A stretch of DNA of 64,000 nt from Mycobacterium sp. 1164966.3 (lineage in GTDB: Bacteria; Actinomycetota; Actinomycetes; Mycobacteriales; Mycobacteriaceae), in contig NZ_LZSG01000001.1 in assembly GCF_001665395.1 (NCBI RefSeq), forward strand, positions 248,001 to 312,000, given 5' to 3'. Position numbers and translations under genes: made by a program. Positions 47,261 to 55,777 of this stretch are shown here, piece after piece; positions within the stretch are counted from its first letter, which is position 1, and the number at the start of each line of letters is the position of its first letter. A model generated the notes under the pieces. That model did no database searches. It worked only from the letters and a program-made list of their open reading frames with translations, and was not told where the DNA came from.

Positions 47261-47851
47261 CTAAACCCGCGGCCACTGCGACAACGCGTCCGCGCTATCG
47301 GGGGGTTCCCCCACGTTCTCTACCAGGCGCGATAGCCTGCGCCGGCCGCTGATGCGCAGCGCGGGCCGAGCTCCGCGGGTGCCGATCAACGTGGGCGCGA
47401 TGCCCACTCGCATCAGCGCCGACGCGAGCGGCGAATGAGTGTCCGGCGCGTGTGGATCCAGGCCCAGCAGGTAGCGGTCGGCCTCGGGGCTTCCCGCCGC
47501 CAGGGTCCACGCTCGCAGTTCCCGCGGGCCCGGCAGCCAGCGCGGCGGCACCGTCTTGACCGCGCCACGCGTCCATTCGGCGGCGATGGGGCGCAAGTGC
47601 GGGCTGACTTCCGTCCTGACCAGCGGAGTGTCTTCCTCGGTGCGGGTGATCTCAGGCGTCAAACCGGCTTCGCGGATCATCTCGGCCAGCGCCTCTGCCC
47701 GCCAGGGCTGGTCGACGACGACGGAGAGCCGGGCGCCCTGACTATCGCCGCTGGTGACGAGCACGATCTGACCAGTGGCAGCCAGCACACCGGCGAGGTC
47801 GGCGACCGCGGGCGGTACCGACTCTGCGGTGAAGAAGGAAAGCTGGCTCAC
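47261..47851 (-). CDS. conserved hypothetical protein (Rv3647c-like)
   Basis: 196 residues from the GTG at 47851. No Shine-Dalgarno is seen, but a TACTGT box lies about 8 bases upstream, which fits a leaderless mRNA. The protein begins with SQLSFFTAESVPPAVADLAG and has no motif I recognise. It is Arg/Pro-rich toward the end. It is conserved beside topA in mycobacteria. Function unknown. Confidence 0.8.
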   Translation of the reverse strand: MSQLSFFTAESVPPAVADLAGVLAATGQIVLVTSGDSQGARLSVVVDQPWRAEALAEMIREAGLTPEITRTEEDTPLVRTEVSPHLRPIAAEWTRGAVKTVPPRWLPGPRELRAWTLAAGSPEADRYLLGLDPHAPDTHSPLASALMRVGIAPTLIGTRGARPALRISGRRRLSRLVENVGEPPDSADALSQWPRV

Positions 47852-47929
47852 GTCAACGACAGTAGGCCAGCGAGCCGAGCTGCGGCTTGAAGTTTTCGGC
47901 GCGCCGGTTGTGGCTCGCTGGGCACCGCC

Positions 47930-48020
47930 TACTGGCGAGCTGGGCCACCTCCCGCTTGCGGGGGAACGCAAAATCCCCTATTCGGGGCCCGGAAATGGGC
48001 GATTTTGCATCTGCTCGCCA
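47930..48020. repeat. dispersed GCAAAATC inverted-repeat element
   Basis: Between the Rv3647c homologue and cspA: CTGGCGAGC, then ACGCAAAATCCCC, and after a spacer GGGCGATTTTGCATCTGCTCGCC. The right part, including GGAAATGGGCGATTTTGC, is nearly identical to the element at 37968-38028, so the two are copies of one dispersed intergenic repeat. Confidence 0.7.
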
Positions 48021-48033
48021 CACCTACCCCAAA

Positions 48034-48066
48034 CGAAAACCCCCCGGATCATGCCCGGGGGGTTTC
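48034..48066 (-). terminator. intrinsic terminator of cspA
   Basis: On the minus strand, an 11-bp stem (AAACCCCCCGG paired with its complement, 48037-48065) with a 7-base loop, followed by a T-rich run. It lies 17 bp after the cspA stop. Confidence 0.8.
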
Positions 48067-48082
48067 GTCAGCTTCTGCCCGC

Positions 48083-48286
48083 TTAGACGGACCGGACGCC
48101 GGTGGCCTGGGGGCCCTTAGGGCTGTGGCCGATCTCGAACTCGACCTTCTGGTTTTCTTCAAGGGTGCGGAAGCCCGAACCCTGGATCTCCGTGTAGTGG
48201 ACAAACACATCCGCGGAACCATCCTCAGGGGCGATAAAGCCGAACCCCTTCTCCGCGTTGAACCACTTCACAGTTCCCTGTGGCAT
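48083..48286 (-). CDS. cspA: cold-shock protein CspA
   Basis: 67 residues from the ATG at 48286 ([18 protein letters not shown]). The cold-shock OB fold carries RNP1 (KGFGFI) and RNP2 (VFVHY). It binds single-stranded RNA/DNA. About 290 bp of non-coding sequence lie upstream to the divergent helicase gene, space for a long 5' leader, which cold-shock genes often have. A strong terminator follows. Confidence 0.97.
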   Translation of the reverse strand: MPQGTVKWFNAEKGFGFIAPEDGSADVFVHYTEIQGSGFRTLEENQKVEFEIGHSPKGPQATGVRSV

Positions 48287-48578
48287 TTCTCGATCTTTCC
48301 TTTTCTTCTGGGTGCGGTGCACCGCCTTTCGGTGCCCCGGGCCAGCTGCGACCGCCATACCTCGCGGAGTCGCCGGAACTTCACCCGACCGATAACCTCG
48401 CAGGAACCGCGGCCGCAGCGTCGATCCTGCGAAAGTTTGACACGAACACAGAAGCTGCGACCGGGATCAGTCAACCATGTTCGACGCGTCGGCGACAGCT
48501 CCTTGGCAGCCGAAGGGATGGTGAATTTACGTCAGCGTCATACCGGTACCCGGCTAGACACGCGCAGAAAGGCCCGAG

Positions 48579-50894
48579 ATGGCCAGTTTCGGCAGCGAAC
48601 TGCTGACCGTCGCGCTCGCCGGCACTCCACCGGGCGAGCGGCCGTTGCGCCATGTCGCCGAGCTGCCGGCGCGCAGCGGCCGGCCCTACCAGTGGCCGCA
48701 GTGGGCCGAGCCCGACGTGATTCGGGCGTTCGGCGAGCGGGGCATCGTGGCTCCCTGGTCGCACCAGCTCGAGGCGGCCGAGCTGGCCCACTCCGGCCGT
48801 CATGTAGTGGTGAGCACCGGTACCGCGTCGGGAAAATCCTTGGCCTACCAACTTCCGGTCCTCAACGCGCTGGCGACCGATCCCGCGGCCCGGGTTTTGT
48901 ACCTGTCGCCGACGAAGGCGCTCGGCCACGATCAATTGCGCGCCGCCCACGCTCTGACCACCGCCGTCCCGCGGCTGGCCGACGCCGCTCCAACGGCCTA
49001 CGACGGCGACAGTCCCGTCGAGGTGCGCCGCTTCGCCCGCGAGCGCTCCAGATGGCTGTTTTCCAACCCCGACATGGTCCATCTGTCGATACTGCGCAAC
49101 CACGCCCGCTGGGCGGGGCTGTTACGCCGTCTTCGCTACCTGGTTGTCGACGAATGTCACTACTACCGCGGTGTTTTCGGTTCGAACGTGGCGATGGTGC
49201 TGCGTCGCCTGCTGCGGTTGTGCGCGCGTTACTCCGCAGAACCGACGGTGATCTTCGCCAGCGCGACGACGGCATCGCCGGGCACGACGGCCACCGAACT
49301 CATCGGCCGGCCGGTCGCGGAGGTTACCGACGACGGCTCGCCGCAGGGGGCCCGCACGGTCGCGCTGTGGGAGCCGGCCCTGCGCACCGACCTGACAGGC
49401 GAGAATGGCGCCCCGGTGCGACGATCCGCGGGCGCCGAGGCCGCCCGGGTGATGGCCGACCTGATCGCCGAAGGGGCCCAGACCCTGACGTTCGTGCGAT
49501 CGCGGCGTGCCGCCGAGCTGACCGCGCTGGGCGCCCAATCCCGGCTGGACGACATCGCTCCAGACCTGTCGAAGAGGGTGGCGTCGTATCGGGCCGGTTA
49601 CCTCGCCGAAGATCGCGTCGCCCTCGAGCATGCGCTGGCCGAGGGCAGGCTGCGTGGTATGGCCACGACCAACGCACTGGAATTGGGTGTCGATATCGCG
49701 GGGCTGGACGCGGTGGTTCTGGCCGGGTTTCCGGGGACGGTCGCTTCGTTCTGGCAGCAGGCGGGGCGGTCCGGCCGACGAGGGCAGGGCGCGCTGGTGA
49801 TGCTGATCGCGCGCGACGACCCGCTGGACACGTATTTGGTGCACCATCCAGCGGCACTGCTGGACAAACCGGTCGAGCGATCTGTGATCGATCCCGCCAA
49901 TCCCTACCTGCTGGAGCCCCAATTGCTCTGTGCGGCAACTGAATTACCCCTTGATGAGGCCGAGGTCCGGGCGTTGGGCGCCGAGCAGGTAGCCGGTGGC
50001 CTGGTCGACGACGGACTCCTGCGGCGGCGAGGCGGCAAGTATTTTCCGGCGCCCGGCGTCGAACCTCACGTCGCGGTGGACATCCGGGGTTCGACGGGCG
50101 AGCAGATCATGATCGTGGAGGCCGAAACCGGACGGCTGTTGGGCAGCGTCGGTCTCGGTCAGGCTCCAGCCACGGTCCATCCGGGGGCGGTGTATCTGCA
50201 TCAGGGCGAGACCTACGTCGTCGACTCGCTGGATATCGAGGACGGGATCGCGTTCGTACACGCTGGGGACCCCGGCTACGCGACGTTCGCGCGAGAGGTC
50301 ACCGACATCTCGGTCACCGGTATTGGTGAGCGCCTACCGTTCGGCGAAGTCACTCTGGGGCTGGTGCCGGTGACCGTCACCCACCAAGTCGTCGGCTACC
50401 TGCGTCGACGGCTCACCGGGGAGGTGATCGACTTCACCGAATTGGACATGCCCGAGCACACCTTGCCCACCACCGCCGTGATGTACACCGTCACCCCGGA
50501 TGCCTTGTCACACAACAATATTGAGCTACCGCGAATCCCCGGGTCGCTGCACGCCGCCGAACATGCGGCCATCGGACTGCTGCCGTTGGTGGCCAGTTGC
50601 GACCGCAGCGACATCGGCGGGATGTCCACCGCTATCGGGCCCGACGGTCTGCCCAGTGTTTTCGTCTACGACGGCTATCCGGGCGGGGCGGGGTTCGCCG
50701 AACGTGGCTTCCGCCAGGCCAGCACCTGGCTGGGTGCGACTGCCGCGGCCATCGAGGCATGTGAATGCCCAGGCGGATGTCCCTCATGTGTGCAGTCGCC
50801 CAAGTGCGGCAACGGCAACGACCCATTGGACAAGGCCGGTGCTGTCCAGGTGCTGCGGTTGGTGCTCGCGGCGCTGGCCAGCGAATCACCTTAA
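48579..50894 (+). CDS. DEAD/DEAH-box DNA helicase, MrfA/Hrq1-like (Rv3649)
   Basis: 771 residues, the same length as the Mtb protein. Superfamily 2 motifs: TGTASGKS (I), VVDECHYY (II), ATTNALELGVDIAGLD and QAGRSGRRGQ (VI). The C-terminal zinc-binding region has a four- to five-cysteine cluster in ECPGGCPSCVQSPKC, as in the MZB domain of MrfA/Hrq1 helicases, which repair mitomycin-type crosslinks in Bacillus. DNA repair is the likely role; it is not shown for mycobacteria by sequence alone. Confidence 0.9.
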   Translation: MASFGSELLTVALAGTPPGERPLRHVAELPARSGRPYQWPQWAEPDVIRAFGERGIVAPWSHQLEAAELAHSGRHVVVSTGTASGKSLAYQLPVLNALATDPAARVLYLSPTKALGHDQLRAAHALTTAVPRLADAAPTAYDGDSPVEVRRFARERSRWLFSNPDMVHLSILRNHARWAGLLRRLRYLVVDECHYYRGVFGSNVAMVLRRLLRLCARYSAEPTVIFASATTASPGTTATELIGRPVAEVTDDGSPQGARTVALWEPALRTDLTGENGAPVRRSAGAEAARVMADLIAEGAQTLTFVRSRRAAELTALGAQSRLDDIAPDLSKRVASYRAGYLAEDRVALEHALAEGRLRGMATTNALELGVDIAGLDAVVLAGFPGTVASFWQQAGRSGRRGQGALVMLIARDDPLDTYLVHHPAALLDKPVERSVIDPANPYLLEPQLLCAATELPLDEAEVRALGAEQVAGGLVDDGLLRRRGGKYFPAPGVEPHVAVDIRGSTGEQIMIVEAETGRLLGSVGLGQAPATVHPGAVYLHQGETYVVDSLDIEDGIAFVHAGDPGYATFAREVTDISVTGIGERLPFGEVTLGLVPVTVTHQVVGYLRRRLTGEVIDFTELDMPEHTLPTTAVMYTVTPDALSHNNIELPRIPGSLHAAEHAAIGLLPLVASCDRSDIGGMSTAIGPDGLPSVFVYDGYPGGAGFAERGFRQASTWLGATAAAIEACECPGGCPSCVQSPKCGNGNDPLDKAGAVQVLRLVLAALASESP

Positions 50895-51113
50895 AAACCC
50901 TGCGGATGGCGACCGACCCCTCGACGGTCGACCTCCACGGGACGACGAACGGTCGGAAAACACGATCCGCTCGTAAGCCCGACAAAGCGGGCGCAGTGGA
51001 AATTACCCGGTTCGAAGTGACAACGGCAAATTTGTTATCGCACCGTTATCCGGCGCGCACCCGCCCCAGCCGGTGTCTGAGCTAGACAGGGGGCGGCCCG
51101 TAAACTTGTCGAC

Positions 51114-52148
51114 ATGGCCCACGACTGGTTGCTCGTGGAGACGCTAGGGGACGAACCCGCCGTGGTAGCGCAGGGGCGTCAACCGAAGAACCTCGTTCCG
51201 ATAACCGCGTTCCTGCGACGAAGTCCCTACCTCTCCGCGGTCCGTACAGCGATCGCCGAGTCCGTACAAACCGGCCAGAGCCTGACCAGCATCACCCCCA
51301 AGAGCGACCGCGTCATCCGCACCGAACCCGTAGTGATGTCCGACGGCCGCCTGCACGGCGTGCACGTCTGGAGCGGGCCTGCCGGCACGGATCCGCCGGA
51401 GCGGCCAATCCCCGGCCCGCTCAAGTGGGACCTGACCCTGGGCATGGCCACCGATACTCCGGAGTCGCTGGAAAACAGCGGCAAAAATCCGGCGGTCGAG
51501 GCCACTCACGGGAGGGCCTTTGCGGAGGATCTGCCATCGCGCGATCTCAATCCCAACGAGAGCAAGGTATTGGCATTGGCCATCAAAGCCGAAGCCGGTC
51601 AAACCCTGTGCAGCAGCTGGGATATCACCGATTGGCAGGGCGAGCCGATTCGGGTGGGCTTCGTCGCGCGCACCGCGGTGGAACCGGGGCCGGACGGTCG
51701 CGACCACTTGATCTCGCGCGGGATGAACTGGCGGGGTGAACTCGAAGGGGCACCGCTGCCAGTCGATCGACTGGCACAGCAGATCCTGAACGGTTTGGCC
51801 CAGCCGGGAGTGCACCGGGCGTTGGTCGACCTCAACAACTGGACCCTGCTGAAGTGGCTCGACGACCCCTGCCCCTTCTACGACTGGCGCGGCAGCGACC
51901 CCGACCGGCCACGGGTGCATCCCGACGACGAGCATCTGAAGTCGTCAATGACCTCAGAATTCGCCGGCGGTGCGACATCCCGGGTGTTGCGCCTGCCCGG
52001 CGACCGTGGCGCGTGGGTGCCCATGCACGTAACCGTCAACCGGGTAGAACTCGAACCGGATACCTTCGCCGGATTGGTGTCGCTGCGACGACCCACCGAC
52101 GAAGAACTCGCCGAGGCGAATCTTCTAGGCGCGGACGGCACGGGCTAG
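51114..52148 (+). CDS. Rv3651-like PAS-GAF protein
   Basis: 344 residues, about the Mtb length. It starts MAHDWLLVETLGDEPAVVAQG, with a TAAACT box about 7 bases before the ATG suggesting a leaderless mRNA. No enzymatic motifs are present. The Mtb homologue is described as a small-molecule-sensing PAS-GAF-PAS-type fold; I cannot confirm the fold from sequence alone. PE33, which precedes it in Mtb, is missing; the 219 bp upstream hold no gene that I can see. Confidence 0.85.
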   Translation: MAHDWLLVETLGDEPAVVAQGRQPKNLVPITAFLRRSPYLSAVRTAIAESVQTGQSLTSITPKSDRVIRTEPVVMSDGRLHGVHVWSGPAGTDPPERPIPGPLKWDLTLGMATDTPESLENSGKNPAVEATHGRAFAEDLPSRDLNPNESKVLALAIKAEAGQTLCSSWDITDWQGEPIRVGFVARTAVEPGPDGRDHLISRGMNWRGELEGAPLPVDRLAQQILNGLAQPGVHRALVDLNNWTLLKWLDDPCPFYDWRGSDPDRPRVHPDDEHLKSSMTSEFAGGATSRVLRLPGDRGAWVPMHVTVNRVELEPDTFAGLVSLRRPTDEELAEANLLGADGTG

Positions 52149-52507
52149 CCAACTGGGCCGGCCCGTGCCGCTGCCTGGGCCGCGCCGGCGAAGGCGACAC
52201 CCACCCGGACCGTTACCACCACGTCGAGTCGGTCTACGCGGCATCCGGCGTCGTCGACACGCATGGCCCGGGCCACTGCGATCGCCCGGTTGCAGGCCGC
52301 CGCGATGCCCGACGGTAGTCGCGCCGCACCCGCCAGCGCGGCCAGATCGGCCGCCGCCTGCGCCCGGTGGCGTGCCACCACGACCGAGCCGAGATACGCG
52401 GCCGCACCGGTCACCGACAGCAGGACGGCGACCATTGCCGCTGCGACCACGGTGGCCGAGCCGCGGTCATCCCGCCGGTTCGGCCGCCGACACCGCTTTG
52501 GCCGCAA
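52145..52507 (-). CDS. TadE-like pseudopilin (Rv3654c family)
   Basis: 120 residues if started at the TTG at 52507, inside the end of the preceding gene; a GTG at 52450 would give 101. The longer form is preferred because it retains the DDRGSATVV segment and following hydrophobic helix, the family's N-terminal signature. Mtb Rv3654c was annotated shorter. A small exported or membrane-anchored protein at the end of the tad operon; in Mtb it has been reported in host cells. Confidence 0.65.
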   Translation of the reverse strand: MRPKRCRRPNRRDDRGSATVVAAAMVAVLLSVTGAAAYLGSVVVARHRAQAAADLAALAGAARLPSGIAAACNRAIAVARAMRVDDAGCRVDRLDVVVTVRVGVAFAGAAQAAARAGPVG

Positions 52508-52796
52508 TGTCCAACGCTGGCAACAGCTTTGAGTGCGCGACCACGGTGGCGACCATGAAGTCGCCGTCGCGGCGTACCTGAATCTGCGCGCCAGCCGGGG
52601 CGATGCGCCGCGCTGCCGCGACAGCCGCCTGTTCGTCGCCGCGCGCCGACAGCCGGGCCGCCTCGCGTGCGGCATCGACACAACGCACCTGCATCGACAC
52701 GGCGGTGATCCCGGCCAGGCACACCACCAGCACAACGACCAATGAGGCGACCCCCAGCGCCGCCTCGACCGTGCTCGCACCGGCACTCGAAGCTAT
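52467..52796 (-). CDS. TadE-like minor pilin (Rv3655c-like), start codon unclear
   Basis: About 108 residues. The prepilin-like motif GASTVEAALGVASLVVVL (Gly, then Glu at +5, then a hydrophobic helix) and CVDAAREAARLSARGD follow the TadE pattern. Between the flp stop and the pilin motif there is no ATG, GTG or TTG in this frame. The frame runs as ATA (overlapping the flp TAG) then GCT TCG AGT. The given 5' limit is that ATA codon and is provisional. Confidence 0.7.
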   Translation of the reverse strand: MASSAGASTVEAALGVASLVVVLVVCLAGITAVSMQVRCVDAAREAARLSARGDEQAAVAAARRIAPAGAQIQVRRDGDFMVATVVAHSKLLPALDIAAKAVSAAEPAG

Positions 52797-52996
52797 ACCT
52801 TCGTGTTGAGCGCGCGACCGATGATGTTGGTCAGCGCCGACACGATGGAATGACCGGTGACGACGGAATAAAGGATCGCGCCGAAGGCCGCCGCCGCGAT
52901 AGTCCCGATCGCGTACTCGACTGTGGACATCCCGGACTCGTCGGTGGCTAGCAGCGTCATGCGCGCCACAAAAACCCGAAACATGTTGATCACCAA
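52793..52996 (-). CDS. flp: Flp-type pilin (Rv3656c-like)
   Basis: 67 residues from TTG 52996 or GTG 52993, behind an AAGGAG site. The prepilin-peptidase site is clear: ESGMSTVEYAIGTIAAAAFG, with Gly before the cleaved bond, Glu at +5 and Tyr at +6, followed by one hydrophobic helix. It is the major subunit of a type IVb (Flp/Tad) pilus. No prepilin peptidase gene is present in the window. Confidence 0.87.
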   Translation of the reverse strand: MVINMFRVFVARMTLLATDESGMSTVEYAIGTIAAAAFGAILYSVVTGHSIVSALTNIIGRALNTKV

Positions 52997-53047
52997 TACT
53001 TTCTCCTTTTGGTCGCTCTCGGTCTTTTAAAAGCTGTTCGTCACTGT

Positions 53048-53644
53048 TCACAGCAGTCCCGATTGAAGAAGGTCGCCGGCCAAGCCGGCGACCACCGGAA
53101 CAATGCCCAGACACACGAACGCCGGCAAAAAGCACAGTCCGAGTGGTCCGGCGATCAGCACCCCGGCACGCTCGGCGGCCGCGGCCGCCGCGTATGCCGC
53201 GTCGCTGCGGCACTGATCGGCCAGTTCCGCGACGCCGGCGGCCAGCGCCGAGCCCGAGGACGCCGAACGCCTCGCCAACCGCAGCAACGCATCGATCTGC
53301 GGGTCCACCGAGTCGGAGGCCAGATCCCGCGGCGACCACGCCACCGCCGGGTCGGCGCCCAGCGCCAGCAGATCGGAAGCCCGGCGGAGCACCGAGGCCA
53401 ATTTTGGTGGCGCGGACGGCGCGGTCGCCGCCGCGGCGGCCGACACCGCCATGCCGGCCGTCAGGCAGACCGCCAGCACGTCGAGGCTGGAGGCGACCGC
53501 CAGCGGGTCCGCACCGCGTTTCGTGCGCTGCAGCCGACTCCGCCTGGTAAGTGCGCGGACCGGTCTCCCGGCTCGCGCCCGCACCATCGACGGGCCGGCG
53601 CCGGTCCACAACGCCACCGCCAACAACACCGCCGCGGTACTCAT
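53048..53644 (-). CDS. tadC: type II secretion F-domain protein, TadC-like (Rv3657c)
   Basis: 198 residues. A membrane platform protein with hydrophobic helices at the N-terminus, near residues 52-72 and at the C-terminus (ERAGVLIAGPLGLCFLPAF). It would form the inner-membrane base of the Flp pilus together with the TadB-like protein. The ATG lies at the edge of a 76-bp tandem repeat that separates it from tadB. Confidence 0.82.
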   Translation of the reverse strand: MSTAAVLLAVALWTGAGPSMVRARAGRPVRALTRRSRLQRTKRGADPLAVASSLDVLAVCLTAGMAVSAAAAATAPSAPPKLASVLRRASDLLALGADPAVAWSPRDLASDSVDPQIDALLRLARRSASSGSALAAGVAELADQCRSDAAYAAAAAAERAGVLIAGPLGLCFLPAFVCLGIVPVVAGLAGDLLQSGLL

Positions 53645-53805
53645 GCCTCGGCTCCGCTTCGCTCCGGTCCTCGCTCGTTCCTCGCTGCGATCCTCACTCG
53701 CGGCACCTTCGGGTACTCATGCCTCGGCACCGCTTCGCTCCGGTCCTCGCTCGTTCCTCGCTGCGATCCTCACTCGCGGCACCTTCGGGTACTCATGCCT
53801 CGGCT
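53638..53805. repeat. 76-bp MIRU-like tandem repeat inside the tad operon
   Basis: Two full copies with period 76 bp (53638-53713 and 53714-53789) differing at one base in the compared part, and the first bases of a third. On the minus strand each begins in GAGGCATGAGTACC. The tadB stop (TGA) and tadC start (ATG) lie in the outermost GGCATGAGTACC motifs. The two genes therefore look as if they once met in a 4-bp ATGA overlap that was split by the element. Confidence 0.88.
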
Positions 53806-54605
53806 CCCGCTCCCTCGGTAATGCGGTCCGACCACAGCAGTCCCAGGCAAGCGAGCGTCGACCCCACGACCAGCAGCCATCCGCCCGCATGGCCACTCAA
53901 CAAGAACCTCAGCGGCCGGGCCCCGATCAGCTGACCGAGCAGCACCCCGAGCACCGGCAGGCCGGCCAGGATGGCAGCGGTAGCGCGAGCGCCGGCCATC
54001 CCCGATGCCACCCGCGCCGCGAACCGTTGCCGCTCGGCAATGTCTCGTTGTGCGGCGCGCATCAAAGTCGCAATGGCCAACCCATGGTCGCTGGCCAGCT
54101 GCCAGCACACGGCTAGCCGCTCCCACTGCGACGGCAGCGCCGAGGAGCCGGCCGCTCCGCGCAGACCCGCCGCAACATCGGCGCCCAATCTGGCCCGGGC
54201 CGCCACTGCGCGCAACGACCCGGCAACCGCGCCGTGCGTCTCGTCCGCCGCGACGTCGAACGCATGCACCGGATGCGAACCCACGCGTAGTTCGCCGACC
54301 AGCACATCCAGCCCGGTTTCCAAGGTCTGGCCCTCGTCGGTCGCCCGGCGGATGCGGCGGCCATGACGGCGACGCAGGGTGGCGGTGGCGCCCAGCACAG
54401 CGCCGGCGAGGACCGTCGTCGACGGCAGCAACGCGACGGCGGCGACCACGGAACACCCCACCGCGATGCGGCCCGTGCAGCGGGCGCCTGCCAACCGCAG
54501 GTGCCGGCCGCCGGGCACCGCAACAGCAAGCCGGCGCCGCGGGGACGACGAAAGCATCAGCAGAGCAAGCGATAAGAACAGCGCCGCAATCACCTGGCCG
54601 GTCAT
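53793..54605 (-). CDS. tadB: type II secretion F-domain protein, TadB-like (Rv3658c)
   Basis: 270 residues. N-terminal hydrophobic helices, a cytoplasmic helical T2SSF domain (about 85-205, including LETGLDVLVGELRVGSHP) and two C-terminal membrane helices. It overlaps the ATPase gene by ATGA. It pairs with the TadC-like protein as the pilus inner-membrane platform. Its end is inside the 76-bp repeat. Confidence 0.84.
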   Translation of the reverse strand: MTGQVIAALFLSLALLMLSSSPRRRLAVAVPGGRHLRLAGARCTGRIAVGCSVVAAVALLPSTTVLAGAVLGATATLRRRHGRRIRRATDEGQTLETGLDVLVGELRVGSHPVHAFDVAADETHGAVAGSLRAVAARARLGADVAAGLRGAAGSSALPSQWERLAVCWQLASDHGLAIATLMRAAQRDIAERQRFAARVASGMAGARATAAILAGLPVLGVLLGQLIGARPLRFLLSGHAGGWLLVVGSTLACLGLLWSDRITEGAGAEA

Positions 54606-55777
54606 GACGGCAGTCGGCTCCGCAGCAGGCGCTGCAGATCACCCGCATCGTCGGTCATGCCCCGGTCGGCATGCCACACGGTGACCGCCCGGACCGTCCC
54701 GTCCGTCGGGCGCAGCACAGCGATCTCAGCCAGCCGACGCCGCCCGAAGCGGTCCCGGGCGACGTGGAGCAGCACCTGGACGGCGGCCGCAAGCTGACTG
54801 TGCAGCGCGGCCCGGTCGAGCCCGCCGAGCGCGCCCAGCGCCTCCAACCGCGCGGGGACCTCGCCCGGATTGTTGGCGTGCACGGTGCCCGCGCCGCCGT
54901 CGTGGCCGGTGTTCAGCGCCGTCAGCAGATCGACGACCTCGGCGCCCCTGACCTCGCCGACCACGATGCGGTCAGGCCGCATCCGCAGCGCTTGACGAAC
55001 CAACTGGCGCACCGGCACCTCGCCGACGCCTTCGACGTTGGCACATCGCGCGACCAGCTTGACCAAATGCGGATGCCGGGGCGCCAGCTCGGCAGCATCT
55101 TCGACGCAGACGATGCGCTCATTGGGAGCCACCCCGCCCAGCATGGCCGCCAACAGAGTTGTCTTTCCGGCCCCGGTGCCCCCGCACACCAGAAATGCGA
55201 GCCGCGCGGCGATGATGTCGGCGATCAGCGCAGCGGCTTGCGGCTCGATCGCGCCCGCCGCGGTCAGGGCGGCCAGATCCTGAGTGGCGGGCCGCAATAC
55301 CCGCAACGACAGGCAGGTGCCCGCGGCCGCGATGGGCGGCAACACGGCGTGCAGCCGCACCGCGAACTCGCCGCCGCCGATCGCGGGTAGCTGGCCGTCC
55401 ACCCAGGGTTGCGCGTCGTCGAGGCGCCGGCCGGCGGCCAACGCCAGCCGCTGCGCCAATCGCCGCACCGCCGCCTCATCGGTGAACCGAATTTCGCTGC
55501 GGCGCAGTCCGTTTCCGTCGTCGACCCACACCGCATCCGGCGCGGTGACCAGCACGTCGGTGGTGCCATCGGCACGCAGTAGCGGTTCGAGGATTCCGGC
55601 GCCGGTCAGCTCGGTCTGCAGAACCCGGAGATTGGCGAGAACCTCGGTATCACCGAGCACTCCGCCAGACTCGGCCCGTATCGCGGCGGCCACCACCGCG
55701 GGCCCCAGACGCGACCCCGGCGGGGCGGGTTCCGCGGCCAGCCGCTCCCGCACCCGGTCGATCAGCGACCCGCTCAC
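54602..55777 (-). CDS. tadA: pilus assembly ATPase TadA/CpaF-like (Rv3659c)
   Basis: 391 residues from the GTG at 55777, which overlaps the ssd stop (GTGA). Secretion-ATPase motifs: Walker [12 protein letters not shown] (about residue 200), the Asp box [10 protein letters not shown], Walker [18 protein letters not shown] and the His box [10 protein letters not shown]. It would power assembly of the Flp pilus. Confidence 0.92.
   Translation of the reverse strand: MSGSLIDRVRERLAAEPAPPGSRLGPAVVAAAIRAESGGVLGDTEVLANLRVLQTELTGAGILEPLLRADGTTDVLVTAPDAVWVDDGNGLRRSEIRFTDEAAVRRLAQRLALAAGRRLDDAQPWVDGQLPAIGGGEFAVRLHAVLPPIAAAGTCLSLRVLRPATQDLAALTAAGAIEPQAAALIADIIAARLAFLVCGGTGAGKTTLLAAMLGGVAPNERIVCVEDAAELAPRHPHLVKLVARCANVEGVGEVPVRQLVRQALRMRPDRIVVGEVRGAEVVDLLTALNTGHDGGAGTVHANNPGEVPARLEALGALGGLDRAALHSQLAAAVQVLLHVARDRFGRRRLAEIAVLRPTDGTVRAVTVWHADRGMTDDAGDLQRLLRSRLPS

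Noticed and set aside
50895..51113. A missed PE gene (PE33 position) between the helicase and the Rv3651 homologue
   Set aside because: The 219 bp show no PE-like N-terminal sequence or plausible reading frame on either strand.
52467..53609. A single 380-residue protein covering the flp/tadE region
   Set aside because: The frame upstream of the pilin motif is antisense-like low-complexity sequence overlapping the Flp pilin and tadC genes; the Flp frame is clearly coding.
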